DNA from: Bradyrhizobium sp. CCBAU 53338
Lineage (GTDB): Bacteria > Pseudomonadota > Alphaproteobacteria > Rhizobiales > Xanthobacteraceae
DNA: 64,000 bases
Direction: 5' to 3'
Assembly: GCF_015291665.1 (NCBI RefSeq)
Contig: NZ_CP030048.1
Span: 2,356,001 to 2,420,000, forward strand
The notes beneath the pieces are model-generated. The model was not told where the DNA came from and did not search any database. It saw only the letters and a program-made list of their open reading frames with translations. Position numbers and translations under genes: made by a program. This document shows, piece after piece, positions 1-9,009 of the stretch (positions are counted from its first letter, which is position 1; the number at the start of each line of letters is the position of its first letter).

Positions 1-219
1 TTATCCTCGTAAGCTAAGTCGGGAAGCCAGCGCCGAGATCAACTTCGTTCCATCCGATCATAAAATCTTCGTGACGTCGGGCCGATAATTATTGGAGGCC
101 CTTGGCTCACGCGGGTTGACAGCCCCGCCGTCTGGGCATCTATTTGCGCCACGGGGATGTGCGATCTCCCCGCGAGGCGTCATGCCCAAGAATCGCGTCC
201 TGATCACCAAGGGCGCAGC

Positions 220-378
220 ATGTCAGCTCTCTACACCTCCAGTTCACCTGACAAACCATCTCGATTGATAGGCACGGCGGCCGCGCCGATACTCATCGAT
301 GTGCGCATCGATGAGTACTTCTCGGTCGATGCACGCCTGATTCCCGGCGCGGTGCGGCCGACGAACAAGGCCAAGTGA
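220..378 (+). pseudogene. Rhodanese-like / chromate-resistance-associated protein, N-terminal fragment
   Basis: The 52-codon frame starts at ATG 220 and contains ILIDVRIDEYF followed by ARLIPGAVR. This is how the N-terminus of the rhodanese-like domain found in alphaproteobacterial ChrB-type and sulfurtransferase proteins begins. Those proteins are at least twice this length, and the frame stops before any active-site Cys loop could appear, so it is read as a truncated remnant. An ATG at 157 is in frame but adds only sequence unlike the family. The identity rests on one short motif run. The 219 bases upstream hold nothing else recognisable. Confidence 0.45.
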
Positions 379-428
379 GCCCGGCGGGAGGAACAACTTC
401 TGGGGCAGGGACAACCAGGAGATCAGAC

Positions 429-662
429 ATGCGGATATCGATGATCTATCAGGCAGCGCTCTTCGTAGAGCTAGCGATGGGCCTCTCGCCCGCCCACGCC
501 CTGACCCAGGAAGAGCTGGTCGCCAAGATTCAGGCGGCCGGCTATTCGCAGGTGAAAGACGTCAAGTCGACGGCCGAAGGTACCACCGCCAAGGCGGTGA
601 AGGACGGCAAGCCGGTGACGCTCGTCGTCGACAGCAGCGGCCAGATCAAAGAACGCGACTGA
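429..662 (+). CDS. PepSY-domain small secreted protein
   Basis: This 77-residue protein has an N-terminal hydrophobic segment ending in an Ala-rich cleavage region (SPAHALT). It is followed by a single PepSY-like unit (EELVAKIQAAGYSQV, then VKDGKPVTLVVDSSGQI). PepSY units are small periplasmic modules, often inhibitory or binding domains. ATG 429 is chosen over the in-frame start at 375 because the signal peptide begins there and an AGGAGA ribosome-binding site precedes it. The gene lies 17 bases before the DUF1259 gene, so the two are probably co-transcribed. Confidence 0.8.
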   Translation: MRISMIYQAALFVELAMGLSPAHALTQEELVAKIQAAGYSQVKDVKSTAEGTTAKAVKDGKPVTLVVDSSGQIKERD

Positions 663-679
663 GCTCGAGGAGCAGTACG

Positions 680-1591
680 ATGAAACGGACAATTTACGCG
701 CTGATCGTGCTCGGCGCCTGGCTCCTGGCACTTGCCTCCGGCTCATTCGTTTCGGCGGCACATGCGCAGAGCGTCGACTGGCAGAAAGTCGATGAGACGC
801 TGGGACGCAAGCCCGCCGTCTCGGACGACGTCCATCGCTACGGCTTTCCCCGGACCGATCTGTCGGTGACGCTGGACGGCGTGGCAATCAAGCCTGCGCT
901 GGCGCTCGGCGGTTGGGTCGCGTTCAAGCCGGGGCACGGCGGCGCCATGGTCATGGGCGACCTTGTGCTGCTCGAGACCGAGATCAACCCCGTGATGGCG
1001 AAGATGATCGCGAACGGTCTCGAGATCACCGCCGTACACAACCATCTGCTGCGGGCGAGCCCGGCGACGTTCTACATGCACGTCGCCGGCCACGGCGACC
1101 CCGTCAAGCTGGCCTCGGCGATCCACGATGCGTTGGCCGAGAGCAAGACGCCGCTGACGGTCGCGGCGCCGGCGAGCCCGCCGCCGGCCGTCGATCTCGA
1201 CACCGCAAAGCTCGACCAAATCATCGGCGTGAAGGGCCAGGCCAACGGAGGCGTATACCAGTTCAACGTCAAGCGGCGCGACCCGATCACGCAGGATGGG
1301 ATGCCGTTGACCCCCGTCGGTCCGATGGGCGTCGCGATCGGCATCAACTTCCAGCCAACGGGAGGCGGGAAGGCGGCTATCACGGGCGACTTCGTGCTGA
1401 CCGGCGACGAGGTCAACCCGGTCATCCTGGCGCTGCGGGCACACGGCATCGAGGTGACCGCGCTGCACAGCCACATGCTCGACGAGCAGCCCAGGCTGTT
1501 CTTCATGCACTTTTGGGCGAACGACGACGCAGTGAAGCTTGCCGAAGGCTTGCGCGCGGCACTCGACAAGACTGCCAGTACGAAGAGTTGA
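680..1591 (+). CDS. DUF1259 (LppY/LpqO family) periplasmic protein
   Basis: The 303-residue protein has a signal peptide (about residues 1-30, ending HAQS) and two copies of the DUF1259 module. Copy 1 carries GDLVLLETEINPVMAKM and ITAVHNHLL; copy 2 carries GDFVLTGDEVNPVILAL and VTALHSHML. Each copy holds a conserved H-x-H with a nearby Phe/Met-His stretch (FYMHVAGHG and FFMHFWAND). The duplicated HxH layout suggests metal or ligand binding, but no reaction is established for the family. A GAGGAG site precedes ATG 680. It follows the PepSY gene and precedes the superoxide dismutase remnant on the same strand. Confidence 0.85.
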   Translation: MKRTIYALIVLGAWLLALASGSFVSAAHAQSVDWQKVDETLGRKPAVSDDVHRYGFPRTDLSVTLDGVAIKPALALGGWVAFKPGHGGAMVMGDLVLLETEINPVMAKMIANGLEITAVHNHLLRASPATFYMHVAGHGDPVKLASAIHDALAESKTPLTVAAPASPPPAVDLDTAKLDQIIGVKGQANGGVYQFNVKRRDPITQDGMPLTPVGPMGVAIGINFQPTGGGKAAITGDFVLTGDEVNPVILALRAHGIEVTALHSHMLDEQPRLFFMHFWANDDAVKLAEGLRAALDKTASTKS

Positions 1592-1619
1592 GCCAAGGAT
1601 TGAGGGAAGGAGCCGCCCG

Positions 1620-1907
1620 ATGCCCTACGAAACCAAACCGCTGCCGTTCGACCCGAAATCGATCAGCGGGATCTCTGAAAAGGCGCTCGTCAGCCACTAT
1701 GAGAACAACTACGACGGCGCGGTGAAGCGGCTCAACGCCATCAGCGTGCAATTCGCCGAGCTGGATTTCGCCAAGGCGCCGAACTTCGTCATCAACGGGC
1801 TCAAACGTGAAGAGCTGATCGCCGCAAATTCGATGATCCTGCATGAGATCTACTTCGATGGTCTCGGCGGCGCCAGCAAGCCGGGCGGCGCGCTCGCCGA
1901 GGGAAAG
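1620..1907 (+). pseudogene. Fe/Mn superoxide dismutase, N-terminal fragment
   Basis: From ATG 1620 the frame matches the N-terminal helical domain of Fe/Mn superoxide dismutases: LPFDPKSISGISEKAL, VSHYENNYDGAVKRLN, then MILHEIYFDGLGG. The His pair of this half is present (SHYENNY and LHEIYFDG). Family members are about 200 residues long, with the other metal ligands in the C-terminal alpha/beta domain. Here homology ends after GGALAE (about 95 residues) and the frame runs into unrelated sequence to 2039. It cannot form the metal site and is called a pseudogene. Confidence 0.85.
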
Positions 1908-1929
1908 CTAAGGAGTCGAGGTGAAGGGA

Positions 1930-2090
1930 ATGAGAAAACTCGCTGTGCAGTGTCGGGATTGGTCGGTCTGATTGCCGGCGCACAGACAGGTCGCGCGCAG
2001 ACGTGCAAGGTCTGCGCCGAGCAGCGGCGGCTTGCATGAAGAACTACGCCGGCCCCGCCTGCAAGACCGAGTACTAGATGTGTCTGAAGC
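1930..2090 (+). pseudogene. Frameshifted small Cys-rich secreted peptide
   Basis: Piecing together two frames gives MRKLA, then AVSGLVGLIAGAQTGRAQ (signal peptide), then CKVCAEQRR, then ACMKNYAGPACKTEY, then MCLK. This is the layout of a short exported peptide with paired cysteines. Reading it needs at least two frame changes, one inside the signal peptide and one after QRR, and there is a TAG stop after KTEY. An AAGGAG stands upstream. It directly abuts the superoxide dismutase fragment, so a rearrangement joined two damaged genes here. The family is recalled from similar rhizobial peptides and not verified. Confidence 0.4.
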
Positions 2091-2113
2091 TTTGGGGATC
2101 CGCGACCTCCCCA

Positions 2114-2293
2114 TCAGGTGGATAGGGCGAAGGACTGATAGAGACCCAACGACGTTACCCGACGTCGAATCTGCTCCAGCAGCCTCTTTTTGCTTGGCCA
2201 AACCATCGGCGCGGTGATCGCTGAGAACAGGGCATCGACGGTAAAATAGACGGCAGCGATAGCGAACAGCGATGTGTCCCAGACGCGCGCCAT
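2114..2293 (-). pseudogene. Small membrane protein, probably 3'-truncated
   Basis: This 59-residue protein begins MARVWDTSLFAIAAVYF and has one clear membrane segment (about residues 8-27) followed by a basic tail. A very good ribosome-binding site (GGAGG, 6-7 bases upstream) supports translation from ATG 2293. The end (SLGLYQSFAL then stop) looks like the start of a second hydrophobic segment cut short, as in longer rhizobial membrane proteins of this style, so truncation is inferred. It is transcribed away from opgD. It may still be a functional small protein. Confidence 0.45.
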
Positions 2294-2519
2294 TTTTGTC
2301 CTCCAACCAGAGAAGGCGCATGACGCCAAGAGGTTCCGCAGGCCGCTCCGCCGTTCGAGCTCGAATGAGGGAAGCCTGCATCGCTGCGAATCCCGTTCTT
2401 TTTTGTGGCTGATCGGCCCAAAGCGCAACCTTTGAGCAGTGACTGCGAGGCCGGTGGAACTCGCGGGCGTGGTGGTCGTTGCATGGCCGCGGCAGCAGCA
2501 GTAGCGGGTAGGAGAACAC

Positions 2520-4025
2520 GTGAACCGACGGCAACTTGTTCAAGGGTCGGCGTTGCTGCCGGCGTTGCTGCTCGCCTCGCGCAGCGGTTACGCCGGCGCG
2601 TCGGATGACGCGTTTGGGTCGTCCACGGTGAGGGATTTGGCCCGCATGCTCGCAGGCAAGCCGTTCGAGGCGCCCGACGAGAAGCTGACCGGCGGCTTGA
2701 ACGACCTCGACTACGATCAGTACCGTTCGATCCGCTTCCTGCCCGAGCGCGCGCTCTGGCGCGGCAAGAATCTCCCGTTCGAGGCGCAGTTCTTCCATCG
2801 CGGCTTCTTCTACAAGAACCGGGTGAACATCTTCGAGGTCGCGGACGGAAAGGCCACCGAGATCAAATACCGCAAGGAGGACTTTTCCTTCGGCGAGAAG
2901 GTGCCCGCGTTCGAGGAGACCGATCTCGGCTTCGCCGGCTTCCGCATCCACGCGCCGATCAACCGCCCTGACTACTACGACGAGTTCTGCGTGTTTCTGG
3001 GCGCGAGCTACTTCCGCGCCGTGGCCAAGGGGCAGACGTACGGGCTTTCCGCGCGGGGACTTTCAATCGATACCGGCGAGGCCAAGGGGGAGGAATTTCC
3101 GTTGTTCAAGGCGTTCTGGCTCGAGCGGCCCGCGCCGGGTGCGACCTCGATGGTCATCCATGCCTTGCTTGACAGTAAAAGTTGCGTAGCGAGCTACCGC
3201 TTCACCGTGCGGCCGGGGGACACGACGGTCTTCGACGTCGAGATGTCGGTCTACCCGCGGGTCGAAATGCCGCGGGTCGGTCTCGCGCCCATGACGAGCA
3301 TGTTCTTCTACGGTCCGAACGATCGCAACGACATCGACGATTTCCGCCCGTCCGTACACGATTCCGACGGCCTCGCGATCTTCAACGGCAAAGGCGAGAG
3401 CCTGTGGCGGCCGCTTAGCAACCCCCGCGATCTGCAGATCAGCACCTTCCAGGATCTCAATCCCCGTGGCTTCGGGCTGATGCAGCGGGAGAGAAACTTC
3501 TTCGCCTACCAGGACATCGAATCCAGCTTCGAAAAGCGTCCAAGTCTCTGGATGGAGCCGATCGGCGATTGGGCCGAGGGCGGCGTCATGCTGTTCGAGA
3601 TTCCGACCAAGGAAGAGGTCCACGACAACATCGCCGCATTTTGGCGGCCGAAGAATCCGCTGCAGGCAAAGGGCGAACACAACTACACCTACCGGCTGCA
3701 CTGGGGACCGGACAGTCCGAAACCGCATTCGCTGGCCCGCTTCACGCGAAGCGGGATAGGGGCGAGGGGCGAACACGCCCGCCTCTTCGTCCTCGATCTG
3801 GTTGGCGACAATCTGAAGAGCATCGATCCGGCCGGCGTCAAAGGCGTTGTGACGGCGGAGAAATCCGAGGTGAAGAACATCGTCACGCAGCCCAATCCGT
3901 ACACCGCCGGTTGGCGGCTGAGCTTCCAGTGCCAGGTGAAGGGGGAGCCGATCGAGTTGCGGGCGTTTCTGACCGAAGGTGACAAGCCCTTGTCGGAAGT
4001 CTGGGTCTACCGATGGGCACCCTGA
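2520..4025 (+). CDS. opgD: Periplasmic glucan biosynthesis protein (OpgD/OpgG family)
   Basis: The product acts in the periplasm on the backbone of osmoregulated periplasmic glucans made by OpgH. The 501 residues match the family length. The N-terminus carries NRRQLVQGSA, a twin-arginine pattern that fits OpgD (Tat-exported) better than OpgG (Sec). The body shows FFHRGFFYKNRVNIFEV, YDEFCVFLGASYFRA and FQDLNPRGFGLMQRERNFFAYQD, typical of the glucanosyl-binding beta-sandwich of the family. Translation starts at GTG 2520 after AGGAG. Its 3' end overlaps opgH by 13 bases, indicating translational coupling. Confidence 0.92.
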   Translation: MNRRQLVQGSALLPALLLASRSGYAGASDDAFGSSTVRDLARMLAGKPFEAPDEKLTGGLNDLDYDQYRSIRFLPERALWRGKNLPFEAQFFHRGFFYKNRVNIFEVADGKATEIKYRKEDFSFGEKVPAFEETDLGFAGFRIHAPINRPDYYDEFCVFLGASYFRAVAKGQTYGLSARGLSIDTGEAKGEEFPLFKAFWLERPAPGATSMVIHALLDSKSCVASYRFTVRPGDTTVFDVEMSVYPRVEMPRVGLAPMTSMFFYGPNDRNDIDDFRPSVHDSDGLAIFNGKGESLWRPLSNPRDLQISTFQDLNPRGFGLMQRERNFFAYQDIESSFEKRPSLWMEPIGDWAEGGVMLFEIPTKEEVHDNIAAFWRPKNPLQAKGEHNYTYRLHWGPDSPKPHSLARFTRSGIGARGEHARLFVLDLVGDNLKSIDPAGVKGVVTAEKSEVKNIVTQPNPYTAGWRLSFQCQVKGEPIELRAFLTEGDKPLSEVWVYRWAP

Positions 4026-6133
4026 ACACGGCGCCACGGCCGGTCGCAAGCAATATCGCGACCCAACGCCTGCTGCCGCGCGAGTCACCCCTTCCCATGG
4101 CTCCTGGCGACCTCGGAAAGAACCGGGTCCCCGACCGTATTCCTGCGGCGTTCGGCTCCGCGATGGCCTGGCGACGCGGCCTCATCCTGCTCGCGACGGC
4201 GGCGCTCACGGGGGCCGGCGGCTATGAGATGTATCGCGTGCTGGAGGTCGGAGGCGTCACCGTCCTCGAAGCCATGGTACTGGCGCTCTTTCTGATCCTG
4301 CTCGCCTGGGTCGCCTTCTCGTTCGCATCCGCACTTGCCGGCTTCTTTGTGCTGCTGGCCCACCGTGCGGGCGCCTTCGCGCCGGATGCGGAGCTGCCTG
4401 CGATCGCAAGCCGCACGGCCATGCTGCTTCCCACCTATAACGAGGACCCCCACCGATTGACGGCCAGGCTGCGCGCGATCATCGAATCCTTGGAAGCGAC
4501 GAACCATGGAGAGCTGTTCGACTGGTATGTTCTGAGCGACAGCACCGATCCGGACATCTGGGTCGCCGAAGAAAAGGCATTGCTCGCATTGCGGCAGGCC
4601 GTCGGCGCATCGCGGCTGTACTATCGTCACCGCGCCGACAACACGGCGCGCAAAGCCGGCAACATCTCGGAGTGGATCACGCGGTTCGGCGCCGTCTACG
4701 ACTTCATGATCGTGCTCGACGCCGACAGTCTCATGAGCGGGCAGACCATCGTCCGCTTGGTCCATGCGATCGAGACCAATCCCACCGCCGGCCTCGTCCA
4801 GTCGCTCCCCCTGATCGTCAATGCACGAAGTCTGTTCAGCCGCGTCCAGCAATTCGCGGGCAGGCTGTACGGGCCGATGATCGCCGCCGGCGTCGCCTGG
4901 TGGCACGGCTCCGAGGGCAACTACTGGGGCCACAACGCAATCATCCGGGTGAAGGCGTTCGCCGAAGCGGCAGCGCTGCCGCAACTGCGAGGGCCCAAGC
5001 CGTTCGGCGGGCACATCCTCAGCCACGATTTCGTCGAGGCCGCGCTGATGCGGCGGGCCGGGTGGGGCATCCACATGCTGCCGCTGCTCGGCGGAAGCTA
5101 CGAAGAGGTGCCGCCTTCGCTGCTCGATTTCGCCGCGCGCGACCGACGCTGGTGCCAGGGCAATCTTCAGCATCTCGCCGTGGTGCCCGCGCGGGGGCTC
5201 CACTGGGTCTCGCGGCTGCATTTCATGGTAGGGATCGGAGCCTATCTGACGGCGCCGCTGTGGCTGCTGTTCCTGCTGCTGGGAATGCTGATCTCGTTAC
5301 AGGCCCGCTTCGTGCGGCCGGAGTATTTTCCCAAGGGCTTCTCGCTCTTTCCGACCTGGCCGGCTCAGGATCCCGTGCTCGCCATTTGGGTGTTCGTCGC
5401 CACCATGGGCCTGCTGCTGTTGCCGAAGCTGCTCAGCCTGCTTCTCGTGTGGATACGAGGCTCGGAGCGACGCCAATTCGGCGGGGCATTGCGAACCTCG
5501 GCCGGAGTTTTCGCAGAAATCATCGTGTCCGCGCTGATGGCGCCGGTGATGATGATCTTCCAGTCGATCGCGGTCGTCGAGATTCTAGCCGGCCGCGATG
5601 CGGGCTGGCAGACGCAGAGGCGCGACGACGGCACGGTCGAGCGCCGCGAACTGTATCGGAAATACGGCGTTCCAACCTTGTGCGGTGTTGCAATGGCGGC
5701 AAGCGCGTACGCCGTTTCGCTGCCCCTTCTGCTCTGGATGTCGCCGGTCATCGTTGGGCTGCTGTTCGCTGTTCCCATCGGCGCCCTGACTGCCAGGCCG
5801 GTGTCCGCCAAATTGTTCGTCACTCCCGAAGAACGAGAGCCGCCTCCGGTCCTGCGTCGGGCGAACGAACTAAGCGCGTCCGCGGAGCTAGGGGGCAGAG
5901 CCGCGCTGGTGCAATTGCGCGAAGACCCTGCGCTCCTGGCCTTCCACCTGGCGCAGCTTCCACCTCCGCGCACCGCCCGGCCTGACGCGGTCGATGCGAA
6001 CCTAGCGGTCGGCCGCGCCAAGGTGGACGCGAGCGATACCTTTGAGGAAGCCTCAGCACATCTGTCCTCGCGGGAGGTCCTGTCGATCCTGAGCGACGGT
6101 CCAGTGCTCTCGACCGTGCTGCAGAAGCGTTGA
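4013..6133 (+). CDS. opgH: Glucans biosynthesis glucosyltransferase OpgH
   Basis: This inner-membrane family 2 glucosyltransferase polymerises UDP-glucose into the glucan backbone. The 706 residues show membrane segments before and after a cytoplasmic catalytic domain with LLPTYNEDP, the DAD metal motif (IVLDADSLMSG), HDFVEAALMRRAGW (acceptor/base region) and RDRRWCQGNLQH, the family version of Q/RxxRW. C-terminal segments around residues 400-580 form the translocation part. It overlaps opgD and is convergent with the TAXI gene, with only 22 bases between the two stops. Confidence 0.95.
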   Translation: MGTLNTAPRPVASNIATQRLLPRESPLPMAPGDLGKNRVPDRIPAAFGSAMAWRRGLILLATAALTGAGGYEMYRVLEVGGVTVLEAMVLALFLILLAWVAFSFASALAGFFVLLAHRAGAFAPDAELPAIASRTAMLLPTYNEDPHRLTARLRAIIESLEATNHGELFDWYVLSDSTDPDIWVAEEKALLALRQAVGASRLYYRHRADNTARKAGNISEWITRFGAVYDFMIVLDADSLMSGQTIVRLVHAIETNPTAGLVQSLPLIVNARSLFSRVQQFAGRLYGPMIAAGVAWWHGSEGNYWGHNAIIRVKAFAEAAALPQLRGPKPFGGHILSHDFVEAALMRRAGWGIHMLPLLGGSYEEVPPSLLDFAARDRRWCQGNLQHLAVVPARGLHWVSRLHFMVGIGAYLTAPLWLLFLLLGMLISLQARFVRPEYFPKGFSLFPTWPAQDPVLAIWVFVATMGLLLLPKLLSLLLVWIRGSERRQFGGALRTSAGVFAEIIVSALMAPVMMIFQSIAVVEILAGRDAGWQTQRRDDGTVERRELYRKYGVPTLCGVAMAASAYAVSLPLLLWMSPVIVGLLFAVPIGALTARPVSAKLFVTPEEREPPPVLRRANELSASAELGGRAALVQLREDPALLAFHLAQLPPPRTARPDAVDANLAVGRAKVDASDTFEEASAHLSSREVLSILSDGPVLSTVLQKR

Positions 6134-6155
6134 GGGTCTGGTCTGCCGGGTGCGA

Positions 6156-7559
6156 CTATCGGCGCGAGGCCAGAGTTGGGCCCGGAGACCTCGCCGGATC
6201 GGCGGAGCCGTTCTGCAGCACGGCGCGCCTTTCCGCAACCGCATGATCGAAGAGCTCGAGGACCAGGCCGAATGCGGCCATGTCCTCTTGTTCGATGGCT
6301 CCCTCGTCGTAGCACTTGAGGGTCTCGCCGATGATCGAATCGACCTCCCGCTGCGATTCCAGCAGGTCCTGTTCGGACCCGGCATCCCGAATCTCCGAGA
6401 CCAGGGCGAGAATGCGATTGCGGTAGCCGGTGTTGTCATCCCGCTCGTCCCTGTTCAGATACCGGCGCAGCCAGGCGGCCGCCGAACCGATCCCGGACAG
6501 TAGAAGCAAAGCGAACCAGAAGTAGTCGCTGTACTTGTCCAGAAAGGTCCGCTCGGTCCCGTTGATGACCGCTGCGGCCCCCCTATGCACGGAGGGCTCC
6601 GCTTCCTTTTCCGTCTCGGGCTTGCTGATGTGCGCGGCGCCGGCGACACGTTGCATGATCGTGTCACGTACCGCGAACAGCTGCCGATAGAATGCCGCGG
6701 CTTTGGCTTCAGACAGTTCTTTTCTGGTCAAGATGAGATGATTGACGCTGATGGTGTCGACCTTGTCGTCCGGCCAGGCCGGGTTTGCGCAGAAGACGCT
6801 GCCAGGAATCTCTTCGGCTTCGTATCGGGGGTGCTTCAGGGCAATGGCTTCGGATGCGTCGACCGGAAGAAACTTCGGAGCTCCGCGCAACCGCGAGGTC
6901 GCGGCGATCGCGTCGGCAGTGATCTTGCTGTCGAGCGGACCGACCGCGAGATAGGCGTCGACCGTCGTGTCTTGCGCGAGTTTTTCGATCTCGTCGGTCC
7001 CGAATTGGACCGTCGCGACCTTGTCCGGTTCGACGCCGGAGCCGACCAGAATGGCGCGCAGGAGCGCGACGTTGGCGCCGGTCCTTCCGATGATTCCGAC
7101 CTTGTGGCCGGCCAGATCGGCAATCTCTCCGATCTTACCGGTCGTCTTTTTCCGCGAGACCTTGCCCGGTCGTCCCGAGGGCGCCCACAGGACGACGTAG
7201 TTCTTCCGCAGCACGGCCAGTGTCTGCACGTCTGTCGGCATGCCGAGGTCGCCGCGACCAACTGCGAGGTCGGCCTTGCCGGCGCCCAGAAGCGCCAGGG
7301 ACTCGGCCGCACCTTCGGTCGTGATCGGGGACAGCTTGATCGACCTGCTTTCCTCCCCGAAAGCCTCGGCCATCGCTTCGATCACCTGTTGGTCGTCGCT
7401 GCCTGCGGGGCCCACGGCGATCCGAAGGGTCTCGGGTTGCAAGGCGTAGAAGAGGGCAGCTGCGGCGGCGCCGAAAACGACAAAACCCAGAGCCAACACA
7501 AAGAGCAGCCTTCGTTGGCGCCGATCGTGAGCACTATTAACTGGGTCGGACGGTGACAT
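6156..7559 (-). CDS. TAXI-family TRAP solute-binding-like protein, membrane-anchored
   Basis: The protein resembles TAXI (TRAP-associated extracytoplasmic immunogenic) binding proteins: an N-terminal membrane segment (about 18-40), then [44 protein letters not shown] and a late [15 protein letters not shown] stretch. At 467 residues it is longer than usual (about 320). A second membrane segment near residue 345 is followed by a cytoplasmic tail of about 100 residues. No TRAP permease genes lie nearby, so it may act as a membrane-bound sensor or binder and not as part of an importer. It is convergent with opgH. Confidence 0.8.
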   Translation of the reverse strand: MSPSDPVNSAHDRRQRRLLFVLALGFVVFGAAAAALFYALQPETLRIAVGPAGSDDQQVIEAMAEAFGEESRSIKLSPITTEGAAESLALLGAGKADLAVGRGDLGMPTDVQTLAVLRKNYVVLWAPSGRPGKVSRKKTTGKIGEIADLAGHKVGIIGRTGANVALLRAILVGSGVEPDKVATVQFGTDEIEKLAQDTTVDAYLAVGPLDSKITADAIAATSRLRGAPKFLPVDASEAIALKHPRYEAEEIPGSVFCANPAWPDDKVDTISVNHLILTRKELSEAKAAAFYRQLFAVRDTIMQRVAGAAHISKPETEKEAEPSVHRGAAAVINGTERTFLDKYSDYFWFALLLLSGIGSAAAWLRRYLNRDERDDNTGYRNRILALVSEIRDAGSEQDLLESQREVDSIIGETLKCYDEGAIEQEDMAAFGLVLELFDHAVAERRAVLQNGSADPARSPGPTLASRR

Positions 7560-8148
7560 CGGCAGAACCTACGTGAAGGAACGCCTGCGTTGGAGCCACA
7601 AGTGCGCCGCCTTTAACTTGGGCGAACCCGTCTTTGATCGCAATGTTCCGTCGCAGCACACTCATCTTGGTTCTCGCAGGATTTTTAGATTGCTCGGTGC
7701 ACGTCTTGCACACACAGCCTTCTAACCGATTGAAAGAATTGAACTCTTGCTCCAATCCATCACTGCCGCCGTTGCAGCTCTTCCGCGCCTGCTGACAGGG
7801 GTTATTTGCCGCTCCCGGACCGGCGAGCAGCCTGCCATTCCTCTCGCACTTCGGGCGTGTGCTGCCGCGCGGGTCGTTGTTCTTAAGCCGTTGGGGTCCG
7901 CGCAAACAACGAGAAGCATCCTGCAGTACAACCAGCACCTGGGCATCTCGCTCCGCTGCATCCGGCCGCCGCTGGCGCCGGCGAAGCTGCTGCGCCTCAC
8001 GTTCCGACCTGCTGGAGCTCATAAACTGTAAGCCGAGCCTGGCCAATTCGCGGCGCGAAGATGAATAACGTAAAGTCGAAGGGCCAATAACAGACTCCGC
8101 ACGTGGAATGGAGTCCACTTTTTGCCGAGGCTGCCTCCCTCGGCCACT
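7560..8148 (-). other. No supportable gene
   Basis: An open frame runs through this stretch on the minus strand, but after the last FdhD-like residues it is an Arg/Gln-rich translation with no recognisable domain. Reading frames on the plus strand are equally unconvincing. It is regarded as degenerate sequence downstream of the broken fdhD. Confidence 0.5.
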
Positions 8149-8832
8149 CAACGGTAAACTCCTTGCGGGATGGCTGAAGATCTCGAAATCGCTGCCGCGT
8201 GCGATGCCGATCAGCGTCAGCCCGCTGGCCTCCACGGAAATACGGCTCGTGAGGATGACGGCGCCAGTACGGCCTGACACGCCCTGCGCGGCCAAGACAC
8301 CGGCGAGCTTGTCCAACGCGTTGTGGCGTCCGACATCCTCGCGCAGGATCATGTCATCCCGACCGGGCCGGAAGAAGCCGGCGGCATGGGTGGCGCGCGT
8401 GGCGTGGTTAAGGATTTACCCCGCGTCAAGGCGCTCGATCGAGGTCCGGATCTCCTCTGGCGTCAGACAGATCTGCCGCGTGACGGCACGATGCATCCGG
8501 TTGGCTTCGGCCAGACTCTCAATATCGCACAAGCCGCAGCCTGTCGGACCGATCAGCTGCCGGCGCCGATCCTTCAGTCGGCGTCCGGCCTGCGGCCGCA
8601 GCCAGGTTCGCAGCTCGATTCCGTCGTCACCGGGGACGACCGACAACTCTTCGATCTCGCCGGGGTCCTCGATGAGCCCTTCGGTCAGGCTGAAGCCGAG
8701 CGCGAGATCGGTGAGATCGGAGGGCGTCGCCATCAGGACAGCCATAGTTGTGCCGTCAAAGACGAGCGCCACCGGACACTCGTCCGCAACGACGCGCTGG
8801 TCCAGCATTCCGCGCGAGGTCAGTCGGGGCAT
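8149..8832 (-). pseudogene. fdhD: FdhD, formate dehydrogenase sulfurtransferase (broken)
   Basis: FdhD transfers sulfur to the molybdenum cofactor of formate dehydrogenases. The first half (PVALVFDGTTMAVLMATP, LALGFSLTEGLI, IGPTGCGLCDIESL) contains the conserved CGLC. A TAA at 8416-8418 interrupts the frame exactly where Gln is expected before [15 protein letters not shown]; one C-to-T change explains it. After it, in the same frame, come [15 protein letters not shown] and [11 protein letters not shown]. The usual 28-30 residues between that and [10 protein letters not shown] are missing. Two independent lesions make loss of function near certain. It is divergent from the broken oxidoreductase it would have served. 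Confidence 0.88.
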
Positions 8833-9009
8833 CCTGATCGAAGCTGTCGGGGCTGACGTTCATTCACGTCGGGTTGAATGGCAGCCGTGCATGATGTTCG
8901 TCCTGCGACGAAGTATCGACGCGCCAGCGCGCCCAATGTTCCGAAAGCGTAGGAACCTCCGATCCCGCCTTCCGTTTCCCGTTGGGGGCTTGGAAGCGAA
9001 AGGCCCGCC

